Shown here one piece after another: positions 36,241-44,366 of a stretch of DNA of 64,000 nt. A model generated the notes under the pieces. That model made no database searches, was not told where the DNA came from, and was given only the letters and a program-made list of their open reading frames with translations. A program made the position numbers and the translations under genes. Every line of letters starts with the position of its first letter. Position 1 is the first letter of the stretch. Source of the DNA: an uncultured Paracoccaceae bacterium. GTDB lineage: Bacteria > Pseudomonadota > Alphaproteobacteria > Rhodobacterales > Rhodobacteraceae. The stretch lies in NCBI GenBank assembly GCA_905182355.1, contig CAJJBH010000035.1, positions 1-64,000 of the forward strand. The letters are read 5' to 3'.

Positions 36241-36906
36241 TTATAATGTCTCCCGCAGTGCAGTGACCCCAGATGTAGGCACTGTTTGACCGCCTGCAAG
36301 CACTAGAAGCGTTGTGCCCGCCTCATTGCGGGCTTCGGTGATGCGGGCATAGGTTTCAGCGGGCACTGCGCTTAACAATTCACCCTGCCCGCGGGCCTCT
36401 ATTTCCAGCGTGTAGGTTCCAGTTTTAAATGGCGTGCCGCTATCCCCGACACCGGCCCATAGGAAGGGTTCGTTGGACGTAGGCAAGGCTTGTCGTTGCA
36501 CCTGTGCACCGTCATCATCGTAAACCACAAGGAACATTTCGTCTGCTCCGATCGGGATGGTTGGCGCAACTGTGATCGGTGCGCCAACAAAATAGGTGGG
36601 GGCCGCTGTGCGCGCCTCCATGCCGATCCAGTTGGCCATGCCAGCCATATTGCTACCGCCCAACTGTTCGGTCAGATGTGCAAGAAGTTCGTTGGATTGG
36701 ACCTGTTGTTCGACCATGGAAAATTGCGCCAGTTGCGCCGCATATTCAGAAGAATCAATTGGTTCTAAAGGATCTTGGTATTTCGCCTGCGTGGTTAACA
36801 TTTTTATAAATGTCTCAAAGTCTGATGATAAAACACTGCTGTTTTTACTTGATGGCAAAGTTAAGGCTGCAGCGGCTTGAGAGACGTTTGATGTCGTGAT
36901 TTCCAT
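36241..36906 (-). CDS. flgD: Flagellar hook assembly protein FlgD
   Basis: Scaffold/cap that allows hook subunits to assemble and is removed once the hook is complete. The 221-residue protein has the family N-terminus with FETFIKMLTTQAKYQDPLEP (about 29-48) and SSEYAAQLAQFSMVEQQVQS. A hybrid FlgD Ig/tudor-like region follows. It is transcribed after fliK, eight bases away, the usual fliK-flgD order. This copy is intact, unlike several flagellar genes to the right. Confidence 0.88.
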   Translation of the reverse strand: MEITTSNVSQAAAALTLPSSKNSSVLSSDFETFIKMLTTQAKYQDPLEPIDSSEYAAQLAQFSMVEQQVQSNELLAHLTEQLGGSNMAGMANWIGMEARTAAPTYFVGAPITVAPTIPIGADEMFLVVYDDDGAQVQRQALPTSNEPFLWAGVGDSGTPFKTGTYTLEIEARGQGELLSAVPAETYARITEARNEAGTTLLVLAGGQTVPTSGVTALRETL

Positions 36907-36914
36907 AGGGTTTC

Positions 36915-38396
36915 TTAAACTCGAATGTCTATGCCAACGGGGGTGGTAAGATCATGGGGATGTTGATTGGAAAGCTTAGGTATCAAGGTTACTTGATCTG
37001 ACCGATCTACATCATCTGAATGGGCTTCAGTGTGTTGCCGCGTCGCTTGATCTTTGAAGCCATCATGCTGATCGAACGAAAACGTAATGTTTTCGTGCCC
37101 CATTTCTGAAAAAGCTTTTTCCAGGTCCGCTAGGTTACGGCGCACCATTTCGATAGTCTCTGCCCGTTCAGCCATGACGTTGATAATCAGGCCATTTTCA
37201 GCTGGTGTTAGGCTTAGCTTTAAGCGTCCAAGTTCTGCGGGATTTAATGAAACCTCAATCACCTTCTCTGCGGTTATGCGGGCCTGAATTGCATCCACTA
37301 TTTGCCGTGTGACAGGTGATGCGAACTCAGGCCGATTGGCCGCGTATTGTTGCGAGGTATGTGTCGGTGCCCTTGTTTCTAGCAGCGTATCAAGACGCAT
37401 TTCTGAAACATCTTTTGGCCCATCAAGAACAGGTTTCAGAACTGTTGTTTTACCGTCTTTCAGAATCGAGGTTGATGGCACCGTAATTGAATATTGGGGG
37501 GATTTGACCAGTTCAGAAATTGGACGTTGGCCGATTGGTTCAGTTTCCGAAAAACTATACGAACGCTCGGCACGCAGTGAAAATTTTCGCGGATTGTTGG
37601 GTTCAAACGCGATGAGTTTTCCCAAAACCTCGGATGACTTTGTATTGTGAGGGTTGTGCTCCTGCAGTTCATTTAGAAACAGTATAGGTTCAATTATTGG
37701 GCTTTTGCCCACATTTTTTGACATTGGAACACTCTGAGCCAGTTCTGCGAGGACGAATTTGGTGTCAGAGTTTTGGACATTTTCGGATTGAAAAGTAGCG
37801 CTAAGGGTTAGCTGCTTTTGGGGAACTGAATTGGGCACTGCTATCGAATGTTGCATAGGCAATTGTTGAGACAGCATTGCAAGTTCAACAGGGCTACGTA
37901 ATGCCATCAAATCGAAGTGCTGGTTGGTCTGGTCTTTCACTTCACTTTGAAGTGGGGAAAATCCATGTTTTTTTACAGTTTGAGGAGGGGAAACTATTTC
38001 CCTAAATTCCGGCTGATCACCTTTAGTGGGCACCGTTGCCGTCACAGACGATTCCGCAGTGAATAGACGGTTCGGCAGCGTATTGTGCGGCGCGGCGGAT
38101 GTGTCTTTTTCAATGGCTTCAGCTGGCAATTGATCGGATGTTTCCTTGTCATCAGAAACCACCACAAGGTTGTCAGTTTCTTCAATGCCCTGCTCACTGG
38201 ACGTAGAAATTTGGTTGTCAGTTTCATCAATATCTTTGACTACATCAGGCGCGGCAGCATCAGGCAACAATGGAAAGTAGTCTTCGAATGGGATCGCTTC
38301 CTTATCTGCGCTGACGTTAAAAATCACACCAGTAATTGCTGTTTCTGGGGATGTCCGATCGGCTCTATTCGGTGTTGGAAGTGATAGTATTTGCAT
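36915..38396 (-). CDS. fliK: Flagellar hook-length control protein FliK
   Basis: Measures hook length and switches export specificity. The 493-residue protein has a long low-conservation N-terminal part rich in Ser, Thr, Glu and Pro. The conserved Flg_hook C-terminal domain is near 375-460: VIEVSLNPAELGRLKLSLTP, then AENGLIINVMAERAETIEMV and RRNLADLEKAFSEMGHENIT. It is divergent from the flgJ-like gene with a 118-bp shared promoter region. Assignment rests on the C-terminal domain and position next to flgD. Confidence 0.87.
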   Translation of the reverse strand: MQILSLPTPNRADRTSPETAITGVIFNVSADKEAIPFEDYFPLLPDAAAPDVVKDIDETDNQISTSSEQGIEETDNLVVVSDDKETSDQLPAEAIEKDTSAAPHNTLPNRLFTAESSVTATVPTKGDQPEFREIVSPPQTVKKHGFSPLQSEVKDQTNQHFDLMALRSPVELAMLSQQLPMQHSIAVPNSVPQKQLTLSATFQSENVQNSDTKFVLAELAQSVPMSKNVGKSPIIEPILFLNELQEHNPHNTKSSEVLGKLIAFEPNNPRKFSLRAERSYSFSETEPIGQRPISELVKSPQYSITVPSTSILKDGKTTVLKPVLDGPKDVSEMRLDTLLETRAPTHTSQQYAANRPEFASPVTRQIVDAIQARITAEKVIEVSLNPAELGRLKLSLTPAENGLIINVMAERAETIEMVRRNLADLEKAFSEMGHENITFSFDQHDGFKDQATRQHTEAHSDDVDRSDQVTLIPKLSNQHPHDLTTPVGIDIRV

Positions 38397-38514
38397 CCAT
38401 TGGCTCCGGGATTTTTTTCCACGTTTATCTGTAATATGGAGATGTATGGTTACCAGTTCTTTACTGATCGCGGATTATGGTCAGCGAAATAATTAGAATT
38501 GAACGGAGTATTTT

Positions 38515-38790
38515 ATGACCCCTATTCCACAAATCAATGCAATTCCTTTTCAGGCACCGACCCGAGACGCTGCTCTTTTGGATGCCGCAAAAAAGCTGGA
38601 GGCGACATTCCTTGCAGAAATGCTGAAAGCTGCTGGCTTCGGAGAAGCCCGCGATACCTTTGGCGGCGGTGAAGGTGAGGATCAATTTGCGTCGTTCCTT
38701 GTACAAGAACAAGCGACTGCAATGGTTGACGCAGGCGGAATTGGGTTGGCCGAAAACTTATTCCGATCTTTAAAGGAAAGGGGTGAATGA
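38515..38790 (+). CDS. flgJ: FlgJ N-terminal-type rod-binding protein
   Basis: A 91-residue protein equal to the rod-binding domain of FlgJ, without the muramidase domain, as is usual in alphaproteobacteria. Signature: DAAKKLEATFLAEMLKAAGF then FGGGEGEDQFASFLVQEQAT and GGIGLAENLFRSL. It helps assemble the flagellar rod in the periplasm. The end overlaps the FlgN start. Confidence 0.82.
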   Translation: MTPIPQINAIPFQAPTRDAALLDAAKKLEATFLAEMLKAAGFGEARDTFGGGEGEDQFASFLVQEQATAMVDAGGIGLAENLFRSLKERGE

Positions 38791-39145
38791 AGTGACTAAA
38801 TTGCAAGATACTGTCGATTCATTAGATGATCTTTTGGACGAGGAACGTGCGGCCCTTCTGGATGGAAATCTGGATCAAATTGGGCGCATGCTGAAACGAA
38901 AAGAGCGTTTGATTAATGCGTTAAACGATTCCGATCAGCCAGAGATCGGAGCATTGACCAAATTAAATATTAAAGTTGTGCGCAATCAGGCTCTTTTGAC
39001 TTCGGCACTTGAAGGTATCCAAAATGTTGCGGATCGTTTGACTGCAATGCGACGAATTAAAGATTCACTAGATACTTATGACGCTCGGGGTCTGCGCAAA
39101 AGAATAGACATGCCTTCAAAATGGAAGGTTGAGAGGCGAGCGTAA
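38783..39145 (+). CDS. flgN: FlgN-like flagellar chaperone, GTG start
   Basis: A 120-residue helical protein with charge-rich coiled-coil character (LDDLLDEERAALLDGNLDQI, then RMLKRKERLINAL), matching FlgN, the export chaperone of hook-associated proteins FlgK and FlgL. The start GTG at 38783 overlaps the flgJ-like gene; an alternative GTG lies three codons on (MTKLQD). flgK and flgL, its expected clients, are not in this cluster. Confidence 0.75.
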   Translation: MNEVTKLQDTVDSLDDLLDEERAALLDGNLDQIGRMLKRKERLINALNDSDQPEIGALTKLNIKVVRNQALLTSALEGIQNVADRLTAMRRIKDSLDTYDARGLRKRIDMPSKWKVERRA

Positions 39146-39312
39146 TCTGTTTGAATAAAATCATCGGCAAAGCAGGGAGGGAGTTTAGGAATCCATTAGC
39201 ACTTTTCGACGCACAGTTATCAGGCACTCGATCATGAGTGGCGCATCCTCTTTGGGGATGCATCGGTCAGAACGACATCTTGTCGATCCCGAAAAAGGAT
39301 AGGACACAATTT

Positions 39313-39325
39313 GGCGCAAAGCGCC
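39313..39325 (+). promoter_or_regulatory. Hairpin in the flagellin mRNA leader
   Basis: GGCGC-AAA-GCGCC lies seven bases before the AAAGGA ribosome-binding site of the flagellin gene. It could affect flagellin mRNA stability or translation; FlbT of Caulobacter acts on the flagellin 5' leader and flbT is in this operon. Confidence 0.45.
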
Positions 39326-39345
39326 GTTAAAAAGGAAAAGTGCAA

Positions 39346-40548
39346 ATGTCGAGCATACTAACAAACAACAGCGCAATGGTCGCGCTTCAAACATTGAAGT
39401 CCATCAACAAAGACCTGTCTATGACACAAAGCGAGATTTCGACTGGTAAGTCAGTTGCTTCTGCGAAAGATAATTCCGCTGTGTGGGCAATTTCCAAAGT
39501 TATGGAATCTGACGTTAAAGGTTTTAAAGCTATTTCTGATAGCTTGTCCTTGGGTGAAGCATCTGTTTCGGTTGCCCGTAACGCGTCTGAATCTATCACT
39601 GATTTGTTGACGGATATGAAAGGTAAAATCGTTGCGGCACAAGAAGACAATGTTGATCGTGGCAAAATCAATGATGACGTGAGCGCGCTGAAGGATCAGA
39701 TTGCGTCGGTTGTTGCAGCTGCACAATTTAACGGTCTAAATTTGGTAAATGGGAATACCGCATCTACAAATGTTCTTTCCTCGTTGGATCGTGATGCAAC
39801 AGGTGGTGTTACCGCATCTTCAATCGCAGTTGCAGGGCAAAACCTGTCTACTGGCGCCTATGTAGCACGTGATGTGTTCACTCTTACGACGGGTACAGCC
39901 GCCGCAGGCGGTGACAGCTTTGGTGTCTCTCTTGATGCAGCGGGTGGCAGTGACACTATCACTATTGACGACACTGCACTTGTTGCAGGTGACAGCATTT
40001 CAATGCGTTTTGGCGATACTGAAATTTCGTATACCGTCACAGTGGAAGATGTTGCTTCTACCACAACTGCTGATGTTGTTGCGCTTGGATTGAAGGCGGC
40101 CATCGAAGCGAACACGACGGATATTGAAGTCGATTATGATGCCGGTACTCCCGGTGACATTGTGATTACGAACAACCAAGCAGACTCGGTGTCTGTATCT
40201 GCTCAAGTGACCAATGCGAACGCTGGTGGTTTAGGCACCTTGGCTGCCATTGCTGTTTCGACAGCGGTAGGTGCAGCAGCGGCATTGGGCTCAATCGAAA
40301 CCTTGATAAATACCGCAATTGATGCGTCAGCATCTTTCGGTTCAGTTGAGGGCCGAATCCAAACCCAAGGGGAATTCATCTCGGGCCTGACGGATTCTTT
40401 GAAGTCAGGTATTGGGTCGATGGTGGATGCCAATATGGAAGAAGTGTCGGCGCGCTTGCAGGCGTTGCAAACCCAACAACAGCTTGGTGTACAGTCACTT
40501 TCCATTGCGAACCAGGCACCACAGACACTGCTGTCCTTGTTCCGATAA
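39346..40548 (+). CDS. fliC: Flagellin
   Basis: Filament subunit, 400 residues. I choose ATG 39346 (MSSILTNNSAMVALQTLKSI); the track GTG two codons earlier is possible. The conserved N-terminal D0/D1 helices (about 1-140, DLSMTQSEISTGKSVASAKD) and the C-terminal helix (RLQALQTQQQLGVQSLSIAN, ending QTLLSLFR) are intact. The middle is a Thr/Ala/Gly/Asp-rich beta domain with no Cys, exposed on the filament. It is followed by a strong hairpin, then by flaF and flbT. Codon use looks like the neighbours'. Confidence 0.93.
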   Translation: MSSILTNNSAMVALQTLKSINKDLSMTQSEISTGKSVASAKDNSAVWAISKVMESDVKGFKAISDSLSLGEASVSVARNASESITDLLTDMKGKIVAAQEDNVDRGKINDDVSALKDQIASVVAAAQFNGLNLVNGNTASTNVLSSLDRDATGGVTASSIAVAGQNLSTGAYVARDVFTLTTGTAAAGGDSFGVSLDAAGGSDTITIDDTALVAGDSISMRFGDTEISYTVTVEDVASTTTADVVALGLKAAIEANTTDIEVDYDAGTPGDIVITNNQADSVSVSAQVTNANAGGLGTLAAIAVSTAVGAAAALGSIETLINTAIDASASFGSVEGRIQTQGEFISGLTDSLKSGIGSMVDANMEEVSARLQALQTQQQLGVQSLSIANQAPQTLLSLFR

Positions 40549-40556
40549 GAAAATGA

Positions 40557-40582
40557 GTTGGGGCGCATTCGTGCGCCCCAAC
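40557..40582 (+). terminator. Strong 11-bp hairpin with TTCG loop after flagellin
   Basis: GTTGGGGCGCA and TGCGCCCCAAC are perfectly complementary around TTCG. There is no U-tract, so it probably acts as an mRNA 3'-end stabiliser that separates abundant flagellin message from flaF-flbT. Confidence 0.75.
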
Positions 40583-40625
40583 ATTCTGCAATTCGAAAAA
40601 ATCCAATTATTCAGAAAGTTGCAAT

Positions 40626-41003
40626 GTGAACGCATTTTCAACAGCTCAACGTGGCTATTCAGCAAGTGCTGCTACAACCCAAACTGATCGTCGTGCAGAA
40701 TATGATCTTATTGCCCGATTGACCCATAGGTTGCGGGCGACTGCGCTTAAGGCCAAAGAATCTTATCCAGAATATGCACAAGCTTTGCATGACAATCGGA
40801 AACTATGGAATACGCTTGCTGTGGATGTCGCCGACAAGGACAATGGGCTGCCAAGCGAGCTTAAAGCGCAAGTGTTCTATTTGGCGGAATTCACCGCCCA
40901 GCACACAACAAAAATATTGAAAAACGGTGCGCCGATTATGCCATTGCTGGAGATCAATATGGCAGTCTTACGCGGCTTAAAAATTGAAGGAATGGCGAAA
41001 TGA
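40626..41003 (+). CDS. flaF: Flagellar biosynthesis regulator FlaF, GTG start
   Basis: A 125-residue protein matching FlaF, which with FlbT controls flagellin synthesis or secretion in alphaproteobacteria. Characteristic parts: RGYSASAATTQTDRRAEYDL, IARLTHRLRATALKAKES, LHDNRKLWNTLAVDVADKDN and ELKAQVFYLAEFTAQHTTKI. The GTG start is the only sensible one in frame. It overlaps flbT by four bases. Confidence 0.9.
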   Translation: MNAFSTAQRGYSASAATTQTDRRAEYDLIARLTHRLRATALKAKESYPEYAQALHDNRKLWNTLAVDVADKDNGLPSELKAQVFYLAEFTAQHTTKILKNGAPIMPLLEINMAVLRGLKIEGMAK

Positions 41004-41401
41004 GTGGCCTTATTCTGAAATTAGGTCCCAAAGAGCGAATTTTAATTAACGGTGCGGTGATCGAAAATGGCGATCGCCGAAGCCGACTGGCTATAATGAC
41101 GCCTGATGCGAATATTCTTAGGTTACGTGATGCGATCCATCCAGAAGACGCAAAGACGCCGGTCAGACGTGTTTGTTACGCGGTACAGCTCGTTTTGTCG
41201 GGCGATGTGACGGCAGAAGATAGTAAACATGCGCTTTTGCGAAATGTTGAAGAATTAAGTCAGGTTTTTGTGGATGATGACAGTCGACAACTGATCGACG
41301 CTGCCTCAGGTGCGTTGACACGCGGCGATCATTATCACTGTTTGAAGTCGCTACGATCTTTGCTTCCCCGAGAAGAACGTCTGCTAGCGGTCAGGAATTG
41401 A
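41000..41401 (+). CDS. flbT: Flagellin synthesis regulator FlbT
   Basis: A 133-residue protein with the FlbT signature: LILKLGPKERILINGAVIEN, RLRDAIHPEDAKTPVRRVCY and YAVQLVLSGDVTAEDSKHAL. In Caulobacter, FlbT binds the 5' leader of flagellin mRNA and promotes its decay until assembly permits synthesis. Its start overlaps flaF (ATGA). One base separates its stop from the next, truncated, frame. Confidence 0.9.
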   Translation: MSGLILKLGPKERILINGAVIENGDRRSRLAIMTPDANILRLRDAIHPEDAKTPVRRVCYAVQLVLSGDVTAEDSKHALLRNVEELSQVFVDDDSRQLIDAASGALTRGDHYHCLKSLRSLLPREERLLAVRN

Positions 41402-41402
41402 G

Positions 41403-41690
41403 ATGTTTCAACCTATTGTCCCTTCAGGTGGATTGGTCGGATGGCGGTTCCTTCAACGCACTTATGAAAGCCAAGCTGACAACTTCAATCAATCCACCCA
41501 ACTACAGCGCGACACCGAATATTTTCGCGAGAACATAGCAAGTATTTCAAATGCAGAGGACCTTGTAGCAGATCGCCGTCTATTGACCGTGGCGCTTGGA
41601 GCATTTGGATTGGATGCTGACCTTGGCAATAAGTTTTTCATAAAAAAAATGTTGGAAGAGGGAACTCTAGCCGACGATGCCCTATGGTCA
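41403..41690 (+). pseudogene. 5' part of a DUF1217 flagellar-cluster gene, cut by a deletion
   Basis: The first 95 or so residues (SGGLVGWRFLQRTYESQADN, FREN then ISNAEDLVADRRLLTVALGA, FGLDADLGNKFFIKKMLEEG) match the start of DUF1217 proteins, which are usually about 260 residues and follow flbT in Rhodobacteraceae. Homology stops after TLADDA, and the frame ends 20 codons later in unrelated sequence (LWSGRIRTKPSR, stop at 41720). The sequence after about 41690 belongs, in another frame, to the end of a FliH-like gene. A deletion of several genes is inferred. Confidence 0.7.
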
Positions 41691-41932
41691 GGGAGAATTC
41701 GGACCAAGCCATCGAGATAATCGTATCGCCATCCGAAATTGAAGCGTTGCAAAGCTTGCTGCAAGATCAGATATCCGATCCCTTTGTTTTGCTCGCGCAA
41801 CCTGATCTGAATGAAGGTCAAGTATATATTCGCCTTGGTTCTCACGAGCGCGAGATTAATCTTAAGGAAATGGTGCAAAGAATCCGTAGCAGCACACATA
41901 ATATATTTGAACAGGAGCAAGCTAATGGATGA
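41690..41932 (+). pseudogene. 3' part of a FliH-like flagellar export gene
   Basis: The track ORF starting at 41684 has only 82 residues. From SDQAIEIIVSPSEIEALQSL to VLLAQPDLNEGQVYIRLGSH and EREINLKEMVQRIRSS it resembles the C-terminal domain of FliH, the regulator of the FliI ATPase, whose full length is about 200 residues or more. The N-terminal part is missing and replaced by the DUF1217 fragment. The stop overlaps the ATG of fliN as in an intact fliH-fliN pair. FliH assignment is inferred from pattern and position. Confidence 0.55.
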
Positions 41933-42221
41933 AGTCATTTCACCCAAACCGTACGCAATGGATGAAAAGAATCCCTTTACGTCAGTCCCAATCGAAATAA
42001 CTGTTTCGGTTGGAAAAGCGCGACCAATTGTACGTGACCTTGTGATGTTAGGTGCGAATGCCGTACTCAAGTTGGACAAAAAAATAGATGACCCTGTTGA
42101 CCTGTTTGTCGGTGACAAGTTGATAGCGCGCGGGACGTTAGAGGAAGACACAGAAAGTGAAAATGGACAACTTCTGGTACGCTTAACGCAGGTTATTGAC
42201 ATGAAATCGGGCATTGAGTGA
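41925..42221 (+). CDS. fliN: Flagellar motor switch protein FliN
   Basis: A 98-residue SpoA-domain protein: FTSVPIEITVSVGKARPIVR, DLVMLGANAVLKLDKKIDDP and VDLFVGDKLIARGTLEEDTE. It forms the lower part of the C-ring with FliM and FliG. I start at ATG 41925, which overlaps the fliH-like stop; the track ORF is longer upstream in noise. The end overlaps the GTG of fliP (GTGA). The gene itself is intact, although its partners are damaged or absent here. Confidence 0.88.
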   Translation: MDEVISPKPYAMDEKNPFTSVPIEITVSVGKARPIVRDLVMLGANAVLKLDKKIDDPVDLFVGDKLIARGTLEEDTESENGQLLVRLTQVIDMKSGIE

Positions 42222-42952
42222 AATCGATACTCTGCGCTGCATTGATAGGTACTTTAATGGTTATTCTGCCGACAGGTGGATTTGCTCAAGACTAGTCATT
42301 TTCACTGGGTGATGGTGGTTCTTTGAGCGCACGAACGATTCAGTTGTTCATGCTAGTGACAGTTCTTAGTTTAGCACCTGGACTGGCCATTATGATAACC
42401 TGTTTTCCATTTATTGTAACAGTTTTATCTATTCTACGGCAGGCAATCGGACTTCAGTCCTCACCCCCAAATATGATGATCGTTAGTCTTGCATTATTCC
42501 TGACTTACTTCGTGATGGAGCCGGTATTCACAGTTGCATGGCAACAAGGGTTGGAACCATTTGCAAGCCAAGAACTTGACGCAGAAACCGCGTTTATCAA
42601 AACACTTGAGCCATTTCGTGAATTTATGGCATCGCGCTTAGATCCCGAAACATATGCCGAAATGGCAGTATTAAGGCCGGACACCCAGGCAATAGATTTA
42701 AGTCCCGAATCACCATTATCGCTGTTGGTCCCTAGCTTCCTATTGTCCGAAATTTCACGTGCTTTCCAAGTAGGGTTTTTGGTGTTTTTACCTTTTTTGA
42801 TTATTGATCTGGTTGTTGCAGCCGTACTTATGTCGATGGGAATGATGATGGTACCGCCGGCGATAGTTTCGCTACCGTTTAAGTTGGCTTTCTTTGTTGT
42901 GGCAGATGGGTGGAGTTTGATTGCAGGAAGCCTGGTTCGAAGCTACCTTTAG
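42218..42952 (+). pseudogene. fliP: fliP with an in-frame TAG in the leader region
   Basis: FliP is an inner-membrane core protein of the flagellar export gate. From GTG 42218 (overlapping the fliN stop) the frame gives a signal peptide (MKSILCAALIGTLMVILPTG, then GFAQD), a TAG at 42293-42295, then SFSLGDGGSLSARTIQLFML and the full FliP body: LSLAPGLAIMITCFPFIVTV, LRQAIGLQSSPPNMMIVSLA, SEISRAFQVGFLVFLPFLII. The whole is 244 codons, the normal length. The track shows only the part after the stop. A TTG or similar Leu codon changed to TAG would explain it. Reinitiation at an internal TTG would lack the signal peptide. Confidence 0.85.
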
Positions 42953-43412
42953 CGAGAGTTGATCACCTCAAGGTTTTGGGAAATAGCTGTTTTGGCCTTC
43001 TGTGAAGGCGCAATAGAAGTAGGCGGCTGAAGATCCGGCTATGATTTCTAGCCCCTTTTTTCGTCGAATTTAAAAACATTTCGACCGTGGTTCTATCATG
43101 GGTGGCGACCCTCTTTTGGTGTTTCTCGAAGATACTAGACGCCCAGTTGATTGGAAACATCGTGTACCTTTGACGGGTAACAACCAGATTACACCCCTTA
43201 CGCAATGGAAACTTAGTCGCGTATTAAAGGCTTGGGCAGCGTTTGCGTAGCTTCTAGAAAAGCGAAAAAGCCTTTCAAGTGGTATTCGGGACCGCGGCTT
43301 ACAGGAGGGGTTTTTGGGTATGCGGGGTAAACCAAAAGACTGAAGGAACTGGCAAAATTGGGCAATGTTCTAAGGTAAACCCCCCATTTCTAATGGGGTT
43401 CAGCTGTAGAAT
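42953..43412. other. Gap after fliP without a recognised gene
   Basis: This stretch of 460 bases holds no gene I recognise. The best frame is 43098-43250 on the plus strand (50 residues, GDPLLVFLEDTRRPVDWKHR then VPLTGNNQITPLTQWKL); it reads like a protein fragment but has no ribosome-binding site or known family. With the IS remnant to its right, the region looks like debris of rearrangement, where further flagellar genes would be expected. Confidence 0.4.
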
Positions 43413-43712
43413 TCACGCAGCTGTCTTCAGTTCCATTGGGTTTGTTATGCTGCAAATGCCCATGTGGGGTCGCTCGTAGTTGTAAGTCCAGAGCCATTGT
43501 GTTGTTGGGTTCAGCGTCTCATCAATGGTTTCAAAGATGTATTGGCTCAGCCGTTCGTCGCGGACGGTGCGATTTTGACGCTCGATATAAGCGTTCTGTT
43601 GGGGTTTGTTTGGCTGGATGTGTTCGAGCCAAACGCCGATTATTTTCACTTGCTGCATACGGGTTGAAGGTGGCTTTGACGCTAGGCGTGGTGAGTCCCG
43701 CCTGCGACACAA
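43413..43712 (-). mobile_element. IS3-family transposase remnant (3' end of the DDE subunit)
   Basis: Residues about 22-99 of the minus-strand frame (VWLEHIQPNKPQQNAYIERQ, NRTVRDERLSQYIFETIDET, TQWLWTYNYERPHMGI) are the C-terminal end of the IS3-family OrfB integrase, including the late Glu region of the DDE motif. The first about 21 residues are unrelated, and OrfA and most of OrfB are missing. Terminal inverted repeats were not found. It lies 460 bp past the damaged fliP, so the element may have driven the deletion there. Confidence 0.8.
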
Positions 43713-43804
43713 ATCAAATATTTCCCCTTTGTTTTAGGATAATTGGATTCTAACCTAATGCATGAGGCCTGAAAGCATGGCCAGTCCTAGGAGGGAGATT
43801 TACA

Positions 43805-44146
43805 ATGGGCAAACGCGACGACTTGATCGTGCAATACGCGGACGATCTTAAAAATAAATGCAACATAACGCCAGATATGGTCTTGTTGACAAAAGTTACA
43901 ATCGGTTGCGGTCCTGCAATCTACAATGCAGACGCTTCAACTGTTGCTGGTTCACAACCTTCGGAATTAGAAACGGTCAAAAATAATTTTCTCATCAAGA
44001 AGCTGGGCCTGAATGACGGACCGCAATTGATGGAAGGAATTAATTCTGTCATCGAAGTTTATGGCCGTTCTGAGCGCAATAAATACCGTGCAGTGGTCTA
44101 CTATATGCTGACAAAACACTTTGGCAAAGAAGCGGTTTACAGCTAA
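43805..44146 (+). CDS. DUF2853-family protein
   Basis: A 113-residue soluble protein with the family pattern: DDLIVQYADDLKNKCNITPD near the start, a central acidic helix (SELETVKNNFLIKKLGLNDG) and RSERNKYRAVVYYMLTKHFG at the end. The function is unknown; a structure-genomics helical fold is described for the family. The ribosome-binding site is strong (AGGAGGGAG). It is monocistronic and followed by a good terminator. Confidence 0.85.
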   Translation: MGKRDDLIVQYADDLKNKCNITPDMVLLTKVTIGCGPAIYNADASTVAGSQPSELETVKNNFLIKKLGLNDGPQLMEGINSVIEVYGRSERNKYRAVVYYMLTKHFGKEAVYS

Positions 44147-44162
44147 GTTTTTGATATGATTT

Positions 44163-44200
44163 AATAAGGGTCTGCTTGGTTAAGTGGGCCCTTATTTTTT
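44163..44200 (+). terminator. Rho-independent terminator after the DUF2853 gene
   Basis: AATAAGGG pairs with CCCTTATT around an 18-base loop, followed by TTTT; further pairing inside (GTC/GGGC) is possible. Confidence 0.75.
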
Positions 44201-44209
44201 GATTGGCTT

Positions 44210-44366
44210 TTGACATAGTCAAAAATTGAAACTTGATCGGCTTTGAGTTATCAGTGTTTCATCAGGCCAGTATGGCCGGAACCGATATCATATACGCGTG
44301 CGGTGGTTATGGGAGCACACGGGGTGAAGAAGGGTTCCGGCGTTTTATGTTGGAACCCTTCATTTT
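44210..44366 (+). ncRNA. Candidate small RNA between the DUF2853 and DUF1761 genes
   Basis: No ORF here looks real, yet the plus strand has TTGACA at 44210 and, further on, GGCCAGTATGGCC and a 10-bp hairpin (GAAGGGTTCC with GGAACCCTTC) followed by ATTTTTT ending at the next gene's stop. The T-tract is on the plus strand, so it does not serve the minus-strand DUF1761 gene, and the DUF2853 gene already has its own terminator. A -10 box is not clear. I recognise no RNA family. Confidence 0.35.

Noticed and set aside
42294-42952. fliP taken as a short but complete gene starting at the TTG-like codon 42323
   Set aside because: The upstream in-frame signal peptide and the exact fliN overlap show the real start is 42218.
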